In this document: piece after piece, positions 52,914 to 61,615 of the stretch | Position numbering within the stretch: position 1 is the stretch's first letter | Layout of the letters: each line of letters begins with the position of its first letter | NCBI GenBank assembly: GCA_965216155.1 | Contig: CBDCFD010000007.1 | Span: forward strand, 1,612,001 to 1,676,000 | Reading direction: 5' to 3' | Source: CATOSP01 sp965216155 | Lineage (GTDB): Bacteria > Chloroflexota > Dehalococcoidia > Lucifugimonadales > UBA3495 | DNA length: 64,000 nt | The notes under the pieces: model-generated | What the model was told of the DNA's origin: nothing | The model's database searches: none | The model's input: only the letters and a program-made list of their open reading frames with translations | Program-made: the position numbers and the translations under genes

Positions 52914-55076
52914 ATGCTTGACCTACTGAAGACTCACTTCGGCTTCGACCGGTTTCTACCATTACAGGAAGAGATCATCAACTCCGTGATGGGCGGGAAG
53001 GATACGTTTGTCCTGATGCCCACCGGGGGCGGCAAGTCTCTGTGCTATCAGCTACCGGCGTTGGCGTCGGATGGACTGACCCTTGTAGTCTCTCCCCTCA
53101 TCGCGTTGATGAAGGACCAGGTGGACAGCCTGCAGGCCAACGGTGTGCCCGCTGGGTTCATCAACAGCACGTTGACTGCCTCGCAGACCTTACGGGTACA
53201 GGAGATGGTCCGGCGCGGCGAGATCAAGATACTTTATGTCGCGCCCGAGCGGGCCACCCTGCCCGAGTTTCGAGCTTTCCTGGCGCAATTGAATGTGGGC
53301 CTCGTCGCCATAGACGAGGCCCACTGCGTTTCTCACTGGGGCCACGAGTTCAGGCCGGCCTACCGCGAGTTGAAAGCGTTAAGAGATGTCTGCCCAGGCG
53401 CTCCGGCCATCGCCCTCACAGCTACCGCCACGAAGATGGTCAGGGATGACATTCTGAGCCAGTTGGGGCTGCGCGAACCTGAAGTTTTCACATCCAGCTT
53501 TGACCGGGGAAACCTAACCTATTCCGTCGAGCCCAAGGCCCAGTCCTTTCCGCGATTGCTGGAACTCCTGGATGGGCGCCGCAACGAGTCCGCGATCATA
53601 TATTGCCTCTCCCGCAAGGCTACTGAAGAGATGGCCGAGAACCTGTCCCGCCGCGGCTTAAGCGCTGCTGCCTACCACGCGGGCCTGGAACCCAACGCGA
53701 GGCGGGACATCCAGGACAGGTTCATCCGCGATCAGGTCCCCATCGTGGCCGCCACAATCGCATTCGGCATGGGCATCGACAAGCCAGACATCCGCCTGGT
53801 GGTCCACTATGACATGCCCAAGAGTATCGAGGGCTATTACCAGGAAACGGGCCGGGCCGGACGCGACGGCCTGCCCAGCGAGTGCGTCCTGTTCTACACC
53901 CACGGCGATAGGGTCAAGCAAGAGTTCTTCATCAACCAATTGGAAGACCCCGAGGAAAAGAAACGGGCGCGAGAGCGGCTGGAGCGGATGCTCCAGTTTT
54001 GCAACCTGACCACCTGCCGCCGGAAGTACCTGTTGGAATACCTGGGCGAGGACCGGGCGGAGAGTCATTGCGGGGGCTGCGACGTTTGCCTCACCCCAAG
54101 AGAGTCCTATGACGCTACCGAGATCGCCCAGATGGTTCTATCGGCGGTGGTCCGCACGGGGCAGCGGTTTGGCGCAAAGCACGTGATCGACGTTCTCATG
54201 GGCACGACTACAAAGCAGGTCGAAGCCTGGAGCCACCAAGAGTTACCGATCTTTGGCGTGGCAGGGCAGCGTTCCGCCAGTGAGTTCCAAGCGTTGGTGC
54301 CGGAACTGGTTGCCCTGGGTCTCTTGGACAGATCTGATGGACAATACGCCACTCTGAGCGTGTCTCAAAAGGGATGGGCTTTCCTGAAAAATAGGGAGAG
54401 CCTGACTTTGACCAGGCCAATCCCAAAGACCGAGACCAAGCCGGCCGGAAGAGACTCGGACGGCAACTACGACTCTGATCTCTTCGCCGAGCTTGCGGCA
54501 TTACGAAAACGGCTGGCGGACGACCGAGCAGTCCCGGCATATATCATCTTCGGAAACCGCTCATTGGAGGACATGGCCCGCAAAGCTCCCAGGACGCGAG
54601 AGGAATTCTCCCGGGTCTCCGGAGTTGGATCGTCCAAGTTGCGAGAGTTCGGTGACACGTTCATAGACGCGATTTCCCGGTACGTTGAGACTCAAGGTCT
54701 GCCTCGATTCTATGCCCCGGTAGACACGCCGGCCGGCCGCGGGTCCCGCCCAAGTGTCAGCGACTCCGCCAGGGTCACCGGTCAGATTGTGTCCGGGGGG
54801 TCATCAGTGGAGGAAACGGCGCGGCAACGAGGGGTGAAACCCAGGAGCGTGATTAACCACCTGGAGCGGTTGGTCAACGAAGGAATAAGCGTCCAGATCG
54901 GGCACCTGATGCCAGAGGACGAACGCCTAAAGCGGGTCGTGGACGCCTTCGAGGCAACAGGTCAGTTGTCGCTGAAGCCCATCATGGAGACCCTGGGAGA
55001 CGGATACACCTACGACGAGATTAGGACCGTGCGGTTGGAGCTATTCCGGAGGCGCAGGGCCGCCGGCCAAGGGTAA
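52914..55076 (+). CDS. recQ: ATP-dependent DNA helicase RecQ
   Basis: A 720-residue 3'-5' helicase in recombination and fork repair. Walker A MPTGGGKSLCYQLPAL, DEAH box VAIDEAHCVSHWGHEFRPAY, motif VI QETGRAGRDGLPSECVLFY. The zinc-binding RQC region holds CNLTTCRRKYLLEYLGE...CGGCDVC. An HRDC domain (about 520-595: SDLFAELAALRKRLADDRAVPAYIIFGNRSLEDMARKAPRT) and a C-terminal HTH segment (about 625-715, SSVEETARQRGVKPRSVINHLERLV) follow. The order and length are complete for a long-form RecQ. No operon partner. Confidence 0.97.
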   Translation: MLDLLKTHFGFDRFLPLQEEIINSVMGGKDTFVLMPTGGGKSLCYQLPALASDGLTLVVSPLIALMKDQVDSLQANGVPAGFINSTLTASQTLRVQEMVRRGEIKILYVAPERATLPEFRAFLAQLNVGLVAIDEAHCVSHWGHEFRPAYRELKALRDVCPGAPAIALTATATKMVRDDILSQLGLREPEVFTSSFDRGNLTYSVEPKAQSFPRLLELLDGRRNESAIIYCLSRKATEEMAENLSRRGLSAAAYHAGLEPNARRDIQDRFIRDQVPIVAATIAFGMGIDKPDIRLVVHYDMPKSIEGYYQETGRAGRDGLPSECVLFYTHGDRVKQEFFINQLEDPEEKKRARERLERMLQFCNLTTCRRKYLLEYLGEDRAESHCGGCDVCLTPRESYDATEIAQMVLSAVVRTGQRFGAKHVIDVLMGTTTKQVEAWSHQELPIFGVAGQRSASEFQALVPELVALGLLDRSDGQYATLSVSQKGWAFLKNRESLTLTRPIPKTETKPAGRDSDGNYDSDLFAELAALRKRLADDRAVPAYIIFGNRSLEDMARKAPRTREEFSRVSGVGSSKLREFGDTFIDAISRYVETQGLPRFYAPVDTPAGRGSRPSVSDSARVTGQIVSGGSSVEETARQRGVKPRSVINHLERLVNEGISVQIGHLMPEDERLKRVVDAFEATGQLSLKPIMETLGDGYTYDEIRTVRLELFRRRRAAGQG

Positions 55077-55144
55077 CAAGCCGCGGGCCTGCCGCCCTCG
55101 GTAGCTCCCTAAACTCATGGCCGCACAGAAACCTGGGAAACACA

Positions 55145-55357
55145 ATGACAGGCCCATCAATCATCAACGGCTGCGCGACCACCCGGATTTTCTGCCGCCC
55201 CAACTGTCCGCCTGGCCGGCGCACCAAGCCGGAGAACCGTGTGCATTTCGCCTCAGCCGACGAAGCTTTTGCAGCAGGATTTCGCCCTTGCCTCGTTTGC
55301 GCACCCCTGGAAGGACAGCCTGGGCCATGGCGACCCAAGCGGGAGAGGCTGGGCTAG
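55145..55357 (+). CDS. Stand-alone Ada-type zinc-binding (methylphosphotriester) domain protein
   Basis: 70 residues, nearly the whole protein being the Ada N-terminal domain: TTRIFCRPNCPPGRRTKPENRVHFASADEAFAAGFRPCLVCAP. The four zinc cysteines are C17, C21, C49 and C52. In E. coli Ada, one such cysteine takes a methyl group from DNA phosphotriesters and turns the protein into an activator. Here no AraC-type or methyltransferase domain follows, so only the repair or sensing part is present. It lies directly after recQ. The ribosome site is weak. Function in alkylation response is inferred. Confidence 0.8.
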   Translation: MTGPSIINGCATTRIFCRPNCPPGRRTKPENRVHFASADEAFAAGFRPCLVCAPLEGQPGPWRPKRERLG

Positions 55358-55423
55358 GAAAACCGCCTTTGAATGAGGCCCCTCCGTCCCCGTGGGAGCA
55401 GGTGGGTCTCGCCCTGAACGAGT

Positions 55424-56065
55424 CTAGTTGCTCTTGGGCATAATCATCACCTTGCGGTTGTCCCTCTCGCCGGTGCTTTCGGTCATTACGCCCGGGTAGT
55501 CGGCCAACGCTGTGTGAACTACGCGGCGGTCGGCGGGTGGCATGGGTTCCAGGGTCACGCTCCGGTTTGTCTGGACAACTCTGGCGGCGACCTTGGATGC
55601 CATGTCCCGCAGCGATGTTTCCCGCCGCTGCCGGTAGTGTTCCACGTCCAGCATCACCCGGACGCTCTCCCCCAGCTTCTGGCGCACGATCAAGTTGACC
55701 AGAAATTGGAGCGCCTGCAGGGTCTGGCCCCGCCGTCCGATAAGGAGCCCCGAATCTTCGCCGTCCAGGTCAATGATCGGGCCGCCTACGTCCGGGTCGT
55801 TGGCGGAGCGCAGGGTGCGGCTCACGTTAACGTTCGCCGCCTGAAGGATGTTGCTCAGCGCCTCTACAGCGATTGACGCGGCGCTGTCTCCCTGGGCAAT
55901 CTTGGTGACCCGCACCCTGGCAAGCTCGGCTCCAATACCCAGGAACCCCGACTTGCCCCTACTTAGTATTTCTACCTCGGCCTCGTCTCGGTCGACGTCT
56001 AGCTCTTTCAGCGCCAGCTCGATGGCTTCTTCGACGGTGCGGGCGGTCATTACGCGAACTTCCAT
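55424..56065 (-). CDS. jag: Jag/KhpB RNA-binding protein
   Basis: 213 residues with the three Jag modules. Jag_N (about 1-50, VRVMTARTVEEAIELALKELDVDRDEAEVEILSRGKSGFLGIG). A KH domain (about 70-145, GEDSGLLIGRRGQTLQALQFLVNLIV, in which GRRG is the RNA-contact loop). An R3H domain (about 150-213, KVAARVVQTNRSVTLEPMPPADRRVVHTALADYPGVMTESTGE). It binds RNA and influences cell division and envelope growth in other bacteria. The ATG at 56065 has GGGAG close by; a GTG-linked longer form is possible. Its 5' part overlaps the 3' end of yidC by 107 bases. Confidence 0.93.
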   Translation of the reverse strand: MEVRVMTARTVEEAIELALKELDVDRDEAEVEILSRGKSGFLGIGAELARVRVTKIAQGDSAASIAVEALSNILQAANVNVSRTLRSANDPDVGGPIIDLDGEDSGLLIGRRGQTLQALQFLVNLIVRQKLGESVRVMLDVEHYRQRRETSLRDMASKVAARVVQTNRSVTLEPMPPADRRVVHTALADYPGVMTESTGERDNRKVMIMPKSN

Positions 56066-56888
56066 TGTCTCCCATCTCCTCTCGGGGACCCTCATCTGCT
56101 GCTGGCCCAGTGGGCTCGGGCGGCGTGGCCGGTCCTGACGTCTTGGGGAACAGCGGGAACAGAGGGCCCCAACCTGTTACGAAATACTGGATGGCAATAC
56201 CGATGGCGTTGGAAACGATCCAGTAGAGTGATAGGCCGCTTGGGAACTGAAGGGAAAAGAAGGCGATCATCAGCGGCATCATCCAGAGCATCATCGTCTG
56301 GTTGGACTGTTGCCGCGGGTCGGTCGTCGGGGTGATGGTCATCTTCTGTTGGACCCAGGTCGAGACGAACACGAGGGCGGGGATGACGGCCGTCAACGGG
56401 TCCGGATGGCCAAGGTCAAGCCAGAGAAACTGTGCGTTTAGCGGCGCGGCGGCATGGATGTTGACCAGAGGTATCCAGTTATAGAACTTGTCCGAGAGGC
56501 TTACCAAGTCGTCCGGTTTTGAAAACACGGTCTGGATCAACACCCGGAACAGGCCGATCAGAATGGGCATCTGCACTACCAACGGACCCAGGCAGCCAAT
56601 GGGGTTGACCCCTGCCTCCCGGTACATCCGCATGGTCTCCTGGGAAACGCGGGCCCGGTCGTTGCGGTACCGGTCTTGGATTTCGCGCATCCGGGGCTGC
56701 AGGGTGCTCATCGCCCGCATCTGCCGGACCTGCTTCAGGGTCAGAGGCAGGGTGACGACCCGGACTAGGACCGTGAGCAGAATAATGGCGATGCCCATCT
56801 GGCTGAAGCTGACCACGTACAACACCATCAAGGTGTTGAGCATGGGCCGGATGATCGCTTCGTTCCAGATTACCGCGAGGGCTTCCAA
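55959..56888 (-). CDS. yidC: Membrane protein insertase YidC/Oxa1 family
   Basis: A 309-residue insertase of the short gram-positive-like type (no large periplasmic domain), helping insert membrane proteins with or without SecYEG. Hydrophobic segments occur at about 20-45, 95-115, 160-178 and 200-240. The conserved core includes RVVTLPLTLKQVRQMRAMSTLQPRM and GCLGPLVVQMPILIGLFRVL, with arginine in the first loop region. The C-terminus (from about 255) is a long tail rich in Arg/His (RPHRRRSHRAG, RARRRPRRGRGRNTK), as in ribosome-binding tails of Oxa1-like proteins. That tail is encoded in the 107-base overlap with jag. Confidence 0.93.
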   Translation of the reverse strand: MEALAVIWNEAIIRPMLNTLMVLYVVSFSQMGIAIILLTVLVRVVTLPLTLKQVRQMRAMSTLQPRMREIQDRYRNDRARVSQETMRMYREAGVNPIGCLGPLVVQMPILIGLFRVLIQTVFSKPDDLVSLSDKFYNWIPLVNIHAAAPLNAQFLWLDLGHPDPLTAVIPALVFVSTWVQQKMTITPTTDPRQQSNQTMMLWMMPLMIAFFSLQFPSGLSLYWIVSNAIGIAIQYFVTGWGPLFPLFPKTSGPATPPEPTGPAADEGPREEMGDNGSSRNDRPHRRRSHRAGAERARRRPRRGRGRNTK

Positions 56889-56894
56889 AAAGAC

Positions 56895-57986
56895 CTACTC
56901 CCTGGCCCTATCACATGGCTGATCGCCGTTCTTGGTGTCGAGGCACCAAAGGGTCCGAATGAACGCCTGGCCCGCCTGGTTAGCTCCGATCTCTATGTGC
57001 GTCACGGTGCTGTCTTGGGAGCCTACCAATACCGAATCTCCGGACGCAAACAGCGGAGCCGTGACGTTCGCGGCGCCGCGAACGTTGGTGAAGGCGATCT
57101 CCCGCTGTTCCGCCGCGACAGTGATGTCCGTGTCCAGCAGGCTCACCTTGCCGTCCCTCCCCGCAACCACCAAGCCCCGGGCCACCAGCACGGGACGGGA
57201 TACGACGGGCGACCCCATGTTGTGCTTCCAGAGAACGTTCCCCACCGGGTCCGGTACGCCGGGGTTGAGGGGGTTCGGGTCGATGCCGTAAACGTGCCCG
57301 TCCATGGATGGCGCGAATATGGTCGTACCATCGGATACCGGTCCGGCCCAGAACCAGTTCCCCGCCGATACAGACCATCGCTTTACGCCGGTCGAGGCGT
57401 CGATGGCGTACAGTTTCCTATCGAAAGAGCCCACAATTACCAAGTTATTGCGGAACAGGAGGGGGCGCCCCACCACAACCCCGCCGGTGGGGTAGGCCCA
57501 TATCTGTTTGCCGGTAGCAAGAGACACGGCGTAGATGTTGTTATCGTGGGAGCCGAAGTATACCGTCCCGTCGTGAATAATCGGAGTAGACCACACCTTG
57601 TCCCCGGTGGTGAACTGCCAAATTTCCTCTCCGGTCATCGCATCGTAGGCATATACTTTCCCGTCTTCGGACCCGACGGCCACAACTTTGCCCTCGCGGT
57701 CGAGCGCTGGGCCGGAAACCAGCGGCGACAAAGTGTCCGCGGGCGCCAGTGGTCGTCTCCAGCCCGCGCCGCCCTCGAATTCCCCAGTGGTCCGGTCCAG
57801 GGCATACAGGTAGCCGTCGACGCCACTGACGTAGACGTACTTCGAGCCTATCGCGGGGGAGTCGAAAGAGCCTTCCAGACCCTGGGGACCTCTATTGCCG
57901 GTTATGCCGCAGCCGGACAGAAACACCGCCAGCAGGGCGAATGCCGAGATCCAGGGCAACCAGATTCTCGTGCCGGGAAATCTCAT
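56895..57986 (-). CDS. PQQ-like beta-propeller lipoprotein (BamB-like repeats)
   Basis: 363 residues with signal peptide and lipobox (LPWISAFALLAVFLSGC at about 11-27). At least six propeller repeats follow, such as YVYVSGVDGYLYALDRTTGE, VGSEDGKVYAYDAMTGEEIWQFTTGDKVWSTPII, VYFGSHDNNIYAVSLATGKQIWAYPTGG, and VIVGSFDRKLYAIDASTGVKRW. Such propellers serve as interaction scaffolds; in gram-negatives BamB assists outer-membrane protein assembly. The start ATG overlaps the stop of the previous lipoprotein gene (TAATG). It lies between yidD and yidC, suggesting a role at the cell surface linked to membrane-protein insertion. A PQQ enzyme is unlikely since no catalytic residues are evident. Confidence 0.85.
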   Translation of the reverse strand: MRFPGTRIWLPWISAFALLAVFLSGCGITGNRGPQGLEGSFDSPAIGSKYVYVSGVDGYLYALDRTTGEFEGGAGWRRPLAPADTLSPLVSGPALDREGKVVAVGSEDGKVYAYDAMTGEEIWQFTTGDKVWSTPIIHDGTVYFGSHDNNIYAVSLATGKQIWAYPTGGVVVGRPLLFRNNLVIVGSFDRKLYAIDASTGVKRWSVSAGNWFWAGPVSDGTTIFAPSMDGHVYGIDPNPLNPGVPDPVGNVLWKHNMGSPVVSRPVLVARGLVVAGRDGKVSLLDTDITVAAEQREIAFTNVRGAANVTAPLFASGDSVLVGSQDSTVTHIEIGANQAGQAFIRTLWCLDTKNGDQPCDRARE

Positions 57987-58579
57987 TATTCGGAGCCCAC
58001 AGGGGAGTAAGTCCAATCAACCGAAGGGAGCCCTGACCCGTCATCCCTGAGTCCCTTGACCGCACCTTGCTTGGTGCCGACGTATATTGCCAGGTCTCCC
58101 GCGAGCAAAAGGACTTCGGACCCGTCTGGATGGGCTGCCGGCTGCGTGCCATTCGCCCCTCTTGCAACACTCAAGTCCCGAAAAGTGATGGAAGTAATCT
58201 CCATCTGTTCCCCGCCGATCTGAATGATATGGCCGACGACGAACCGACTCGAATCGGTTACCGTGAGCAGATTGTCCAGCGGGCTGAAGGTGCCGACCTC
58301 GTCCACCATGCTGCCTGTGCTTGCGGGTATTGGAGCCGCGGCCACCGGAGACCAGCCGGTGCTGGACTCGGTGAGGTTCCCAGGCGTGCATCCGAGCATG
58401 AGGATGACGGGAACAAGAATGCAAAGGGAAATCCAAACCAGCCACGCCCGGTCCCATGACGACCCCGCAGGCTTAACGGCCCGTCCCTTTGATGTTGGCT
58501 CTTGATTGGAGTTGGGGAGCAAGATGATTAAGAAGAAAACGGCGATAAGGTCATGGTACGGGATCGAATCCTTGTCCAC
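57986..58579 (-). CDS. Hypothetical lipoprotein or membrane-anchored protein
   Basis: The frame holds a hydrophobic stretch with a lipobox-like end (WLVWISLCILVPVILMLGC). After it comes a short extracytoplasmic domain with VGHIIQIGGEQMEITSITFRDLSVARGANGTQPAAHPDGSEV, reminiscent of small beta-rich phage-tail or surface modules. It ends where the beta-propeller gene begins (TAATG overlap). The start is unclear: the GTG at 58579 overlaps yidD by 29 bases, and later starts (around the first leucine-rich stretch) are possible. The family is not recognised. It is presumed to act with the adjacent propeller lipoprotein. Confidence 0.65.
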   Translation of the reverse strand: MDKDSIPYHDLIAVFFLIILLPNSNQEPTSKGRAVKPAGSSWDRAWLVWISLCILVPVILMLGCTPGNLTESSTGWSPVAAAPIPASTGSMVDEVGTFSPLDNLLTVTDSSRFVVGHIIQIGGEQMEITSITFRDLSVARGANGTQPAAHPDGSEVLLLAGDLAIYVGTKQGAVKGLRDDGSGLPSVDWTYSPVGSE

Positions 58580-58760
58580 CCCAGGGATGGCACCTAGCGA
58601 GCCGTTTCAGGCCGATCCAGATACCCGTAAAGGAGCCGTATCGTTCCACGGCCTCCCGGGAGTAGTTCGAGCAACTTGGGGCGTAACGACAGGAGGAAAG
58701 TATCAACGGGGAAAGTGCGATTTGGTAAAAGGAAATAGACAGGAGCACGACGCGCTTCAT
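58551..58760 (-). CDS. yidD: Membrane protein insertion efficiency factor YidD
   Basis: 69 residues, full length: VVLLSISFYQIALSPLILSSCRYAPSCSNYSREAVERYGSFTGIWIGLKRLARCHPWGGQGFDPVP. All hallmark cysteines and the closing CHPWGGQGFDPVP are present. YidD helps YidC-dependent insertion at the inner membrane. Its start overlaps the rnpA stop by 4 bases. Confidence 0.97.
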   Translation of the reverse strand: MKRVVLLSISFYQIALSPLILSSCRYAPSCSNYSREAVERYGSFTGIWIGLKRLARCHPWGGQGFDPVP

Positions 58761-59134
58761 ATATTTGGCCCTAAGGCAGGCCCGACGCCCTCCCCGTCTT
58801 GGTTTTCCGAAGTCAAACGAGTGCGGCGTAACAGGCTGCCGGTGGCCTGTGCTAATTGATGGTAATCGGCCTTCTCAACTCCCCTGCGGGCAATGAAGAC
58901 CACATCCCATCCAGGCCGGACCCGGGAAAGCCTAATAGCTTCCCGCAATCTACGTTTCACTCTGTTTCTAACTACGGAATTTCCGACTCGCTTGCTGACC
59001 ATGAACGCAAAACGGCTGTGCTCCAACCCATTCGCAAGGCAACGAACCACCAACAAGCGGTTTGCGGTACTCTTGCCCTTGCGATGGATCTGCGAGAACC
59101 GTTTGACGCCAGTCAAGCGACACTTACGCTGCAT
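58757..59134 (-). CDS. rnpA: Ribonuclease P protein component RnpA
   Basis: 125 residues, the protein subunit that aids the RNase P RNA in cutting tRNA precursors. It shows the basic RNR motif region SRFAFMVSKRVGNSVVRNRVKRRLREAIRL and RPGWDVVFIARRGVEKADYHQL. The last about 20 residues (NQDGEGVGPALGPNI) are a short extra tail that reaches into yidD. It lies 16 bases after rpmH. Confidence 0.96.
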   Translation of the reverse strand: MQRKCRLTGVKRFSQIHRKGKSTANRLLVVRCLANGLEHSRFAFMVSKRVGNSVVRNRVKRRLREAIRLSRVRPGWDVVFIARRGVEKADYHQLAQATGSLLRRTRLTSENQDGEGVGPALGPNI

Positions 59135-59150
59135 CGCCGGAAAGTTCCAA

Positions 59151-59288
59151 CTAAACGGTCAGGCGGTGTCGGCCTTTGAACCGGCGGCGCCGCAAGACAG
59201 CTCGGCCGTCGGACGTGCTAGACCGGGCACGGAACCCATGGACTCTGGCCCGGCGTCGTTTTTTTGGCTGGTAAGTACGTTTCGGCAT
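59151..59288 (-). CDS. rpmH: Large ribosomal subunit protein bL34
   Basis: 45 residues: MPKRTYQPKKRRRARVHGFR followed by ARSSTSDGRAVLRRRRFKGR and HRLTV. This is a textbook bL34 sequence of full length, heavily basic for 23S rRNA contact. It is first gene of the conserved rpmH-rnpA-yidD run. In most bacteria dnaA lies divergently next to it, but here the neighbour is a tRNA and an IS element. Confidence 0.98.
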   Translation of the reverse strand: MPKRTYQPKKRRRARVHGFRARSSTSDGRAVLRRRRFKGRHRLTV

Positions 59289-59575
59289 GGTCTTTACGAA
59301 TCCTGTTGCCGGGATTATAGGGCTTCGTTAATTGCGGGTCAAGGACGGATGTCCAAAAAATAGGGAGTCTTGCTATTTCCCGAGTTCAATGGGCCCTGGG
59401 TTACTTAGCCGTTCCTCGGCCAAATAGTCTGGTCCCGGCCCAATCCGACTAGCCGAAGTATCCTGAGTAACCGGCTCATATGTAGTATTGTAGCGGAAAA
59501 GGCTGCTTGGGTGCTGCCCCAGCAAGGCCGAAGGCAGGTAGCGAGCCGACTGCTTAAGGTATAAAATTAGCTCAC

Positions 59576-59661
59576 GCCGAAGTGGCGGAATGGTAGACGC
59601 GCCGGTCTCAAAAACCGGTGGGGGCAACCCCGTGTCGGTTCGACTCCGACCTTCGGCACCA
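59576..59661 (+). tRNA. tRNA-Leu (anticodon CAA)
   Basis: A complete cloverleaf: acceptor GCCGAAG/CTTCGGC with discriminator A and encoded CCA (59659-59661), anticodon stem CCGGT/ACCGG with loop CTCAAAA giving CAA, and a long variable arm (class II, GGGGGCAACCCC). The T-arm reads GTCGGTTCGACTCCGAC. A TATAAA lies 11 bases upstream and may be its -10. The IS701-like element is inserted about 15 bases downstream of the CCA. Confidence 0.97.
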
Positions 59662-59860
59662 CCACTGTTGTATCCCCTAGTATTACAACGACGGTTCAAG
59701 GAGGGACGTGTGGGGAGGCACGAAGGGCGGCTCGACGCTTGGCATGGGAGCGTCTGGCCCGCTCGTTGCATTCTTGCGTCTCCTCCAGCCACCGCAGCAG
59801 TTCAGCCGGCCTGAACCGTTCCCAGGGCAGCATCTCCCGCACCACCCGGTAGACCCCCGT

Positions 59861-61113
59861 TTACACGAGGGCAGGCTCTGCGGTCTCGTGATCCGGGGCA
59901 TCTTTTTCCCCCCAAGCCTGTTGCAGGCTCAGCAGAAACGCTCCGCCCAGCAGGCATAGGGCGACGTGATGATGCCATCCCGCCCAGAGCCTGCCCCGTA
60001 CTGGATACGGGGTGCGGGTCTCGTACTCGTCCAGCCCCACGTTGCTCTTCTCCGTCTCGAACTCCGTTTCTATGCGCCACCGGGAGCCACCCACGTATGC
60101 CAGGGTCTCCAGGGGAGTATCCTCCGGATCGTTGGACAGGTAGTAGCGGGTCTCGCTGCCGTCCAGGTTCCGGCGGTAAATGGCCCAGTGGATTTCGCCA
60201 GGCTTCCGCCTGCTGGTTGGACGCACCCTCTGAGCGCTGAACAGGTAGCTGCGGGGACCCTGGCTTCCCTCGGCCACCGTAATCTCACGCCAGGCCTCCT
60301 CCGGCAATTCATCACTGCGCTCCTCCATGGTGCGCCGCTGCCCGCCCACCAGCCTGGGCTTGCGGGGACGCCCGGTCCCCTGATGCTCCGGACTGGTCCA
60401 GGCTGGCTCCAGCGGCCAGACCGTGGCGCCGCCGGGAACGTCCAGCACGTAGCGCATCCCCAGCGCCGCCAGTCCCTCGCGGAAGGACGGCGACATCCCG
60501 AAGGCGTCGTCCCCCGCAACCCATCCGGCCCTCAGATGTCCCCGCTCCAAGGCCCGCTCCACCATCTTCAGCGCCAATTGGGTCTTCGACCGGTAGCCCT
60601 GCCTCTCCTCCGGAACCCCCGCCGGCTCACACCGGTCTTTGTCCGAGGTCCAGCTCCCCGGCAGATAAAGCCGTTTGTCCACCAGGGCCCGTCCCAGCGG
60701 GCTGACGTAGGCGAGGAACATTCCGGCCTGGCAGCTGGCCACCTTGCCCAGCCTCCCGCAATACTGACGGCCACTCCCACGGACTTCCTGCCCTGCTTCG
60801 GGAAGTCGCTGCCGTCCAGCACCCACACCGCATCCGGATGTCCAAGCCGGGGTCCCAGGTACTCTTGAAGGCGTCCTATGACTGTGTCGTCATCCCAGGG
60901 GGATTCAGCGAGAAACCGCTGCATCACCCTGGCTGACGCGGGAACCGTCTCCGACAGATTCTCGGCGTTGCGCCGCTCCCCGGACTGTACCAGGAGAGCC
61001 TGGAGGTAATGGCGGCTGTGGTCCCGCGCTTCCCTGCGGCCAAACAGCGGAGCGAAGTAAGCGTGAAAATCCTGAAAGGCCCCGTACACCTGCTCGAAAA
61101 CCGCAGCATCCAC
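59861..61113 (-). pseudogene. IS701-family transposase, frameshifted
   Basis: The first part (61113 to about 60775) reads MDAAVFEQVYGAFQDFHAYF... AVWVLDGSDFPKQGRKSVGVA. One base appears lost there: GCC-GTC-AGT where the family reads A-R-Q-Y-C-G. The rest continues in another frame: RQYCGRLGKVASCQAGMFLAYVSPLGRALVDKRLYLP to the stop at 59861. Catalytic positions are recognisable: D in VLDGSDFPKQG, D in GWVAGDDAFG, and E in RIETEFETEKSNVGLDEYE. Just after that a palindromic insert adds TPYPVRGRL (59986-60012) before WAGWHHHVALCLL, without shifting the frame. Inactive unless the frameshift is a sequencing error. Confidence 0.88.
59986..60012 (+). repeat. Palindromic element, copy 1 (in IS701 transposase)
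   Basis: AGAGCCTGCCCC followed by GTACTGGATACGGGG; stem CCCCGTA/TACGGGG, loop CTGGA. Inside the transposase frame it adds nine residues (TPYPVRGRL) without breaking it. Confidence 0.85.
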
Positions 61114-61615
61114 TTCCCTGCCTCACTTGCCCAAGCCTTCCCCAACTACCCCGTCATCCTATCATCCCAACCGTCGTTGTAATACTAGTGTGTTGAGAAC
61201 GGGCCCTTGGGATTCGCGGCGAACTGATTTGACGTCGCCCGATTCTCGGCCCGGCCTAGATTCGATTGCAAGAACGCCTCTCTAACTATTCGCCCTGCTT
61301 CAACCCATCGCCCAATTTCCCTGATGCTCAAGATTGGTCACCGTCGGTACGTGTGAGTGGACTCGCCTCTAAGCCCTCGGTTTGTAACTGTTCAGACTTG
61401 AGGGGAAATGAGCAGCCGTCGGCATTCCAGGAAGGGGTTTAGGCCCTTGGCCCGCCAGGTTCCGAAGAGGGATGCCAGAGTCATTTTGCTATCGCTGCCC
61501 TGTTCCGAGCGAGTCCCGCCGCTGATTTTACGGCTGATCACCAAGTGGCGGAGACTGCGTTCGGCGGCATTATTGTCAGATGGAGCCTCCGGGTGCGATA
61601 CGAAGACGAACAGTT

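Larger units (their letters stand above)
59681..61184. mobile_element. IS701-like insertion sequence, 1504 bp, with CTAG target duplication
   Basis: Perfect 16-bp terminal inverted repeats (TATTACAACGACGGTT at 59681-59696 and its complement at 61169-61184) are flanked on both sides by CTAG (59677-59680, 61185-61188). This is the 4-bp target duplication typical of IS701-family elements. It holds one transposase gene on the minus strand, broken by a frameshift. It is inserted just beyond tRNA-Leu. Confidence 0.9.

Noticed and set aside
59289..59575. Possible origin of replication beside rpmH
   Set aside because: No TTATNCACA-type DnaA boxes or dnaA gene were seen; the region holds only possible rpmH and tRNA promoters.
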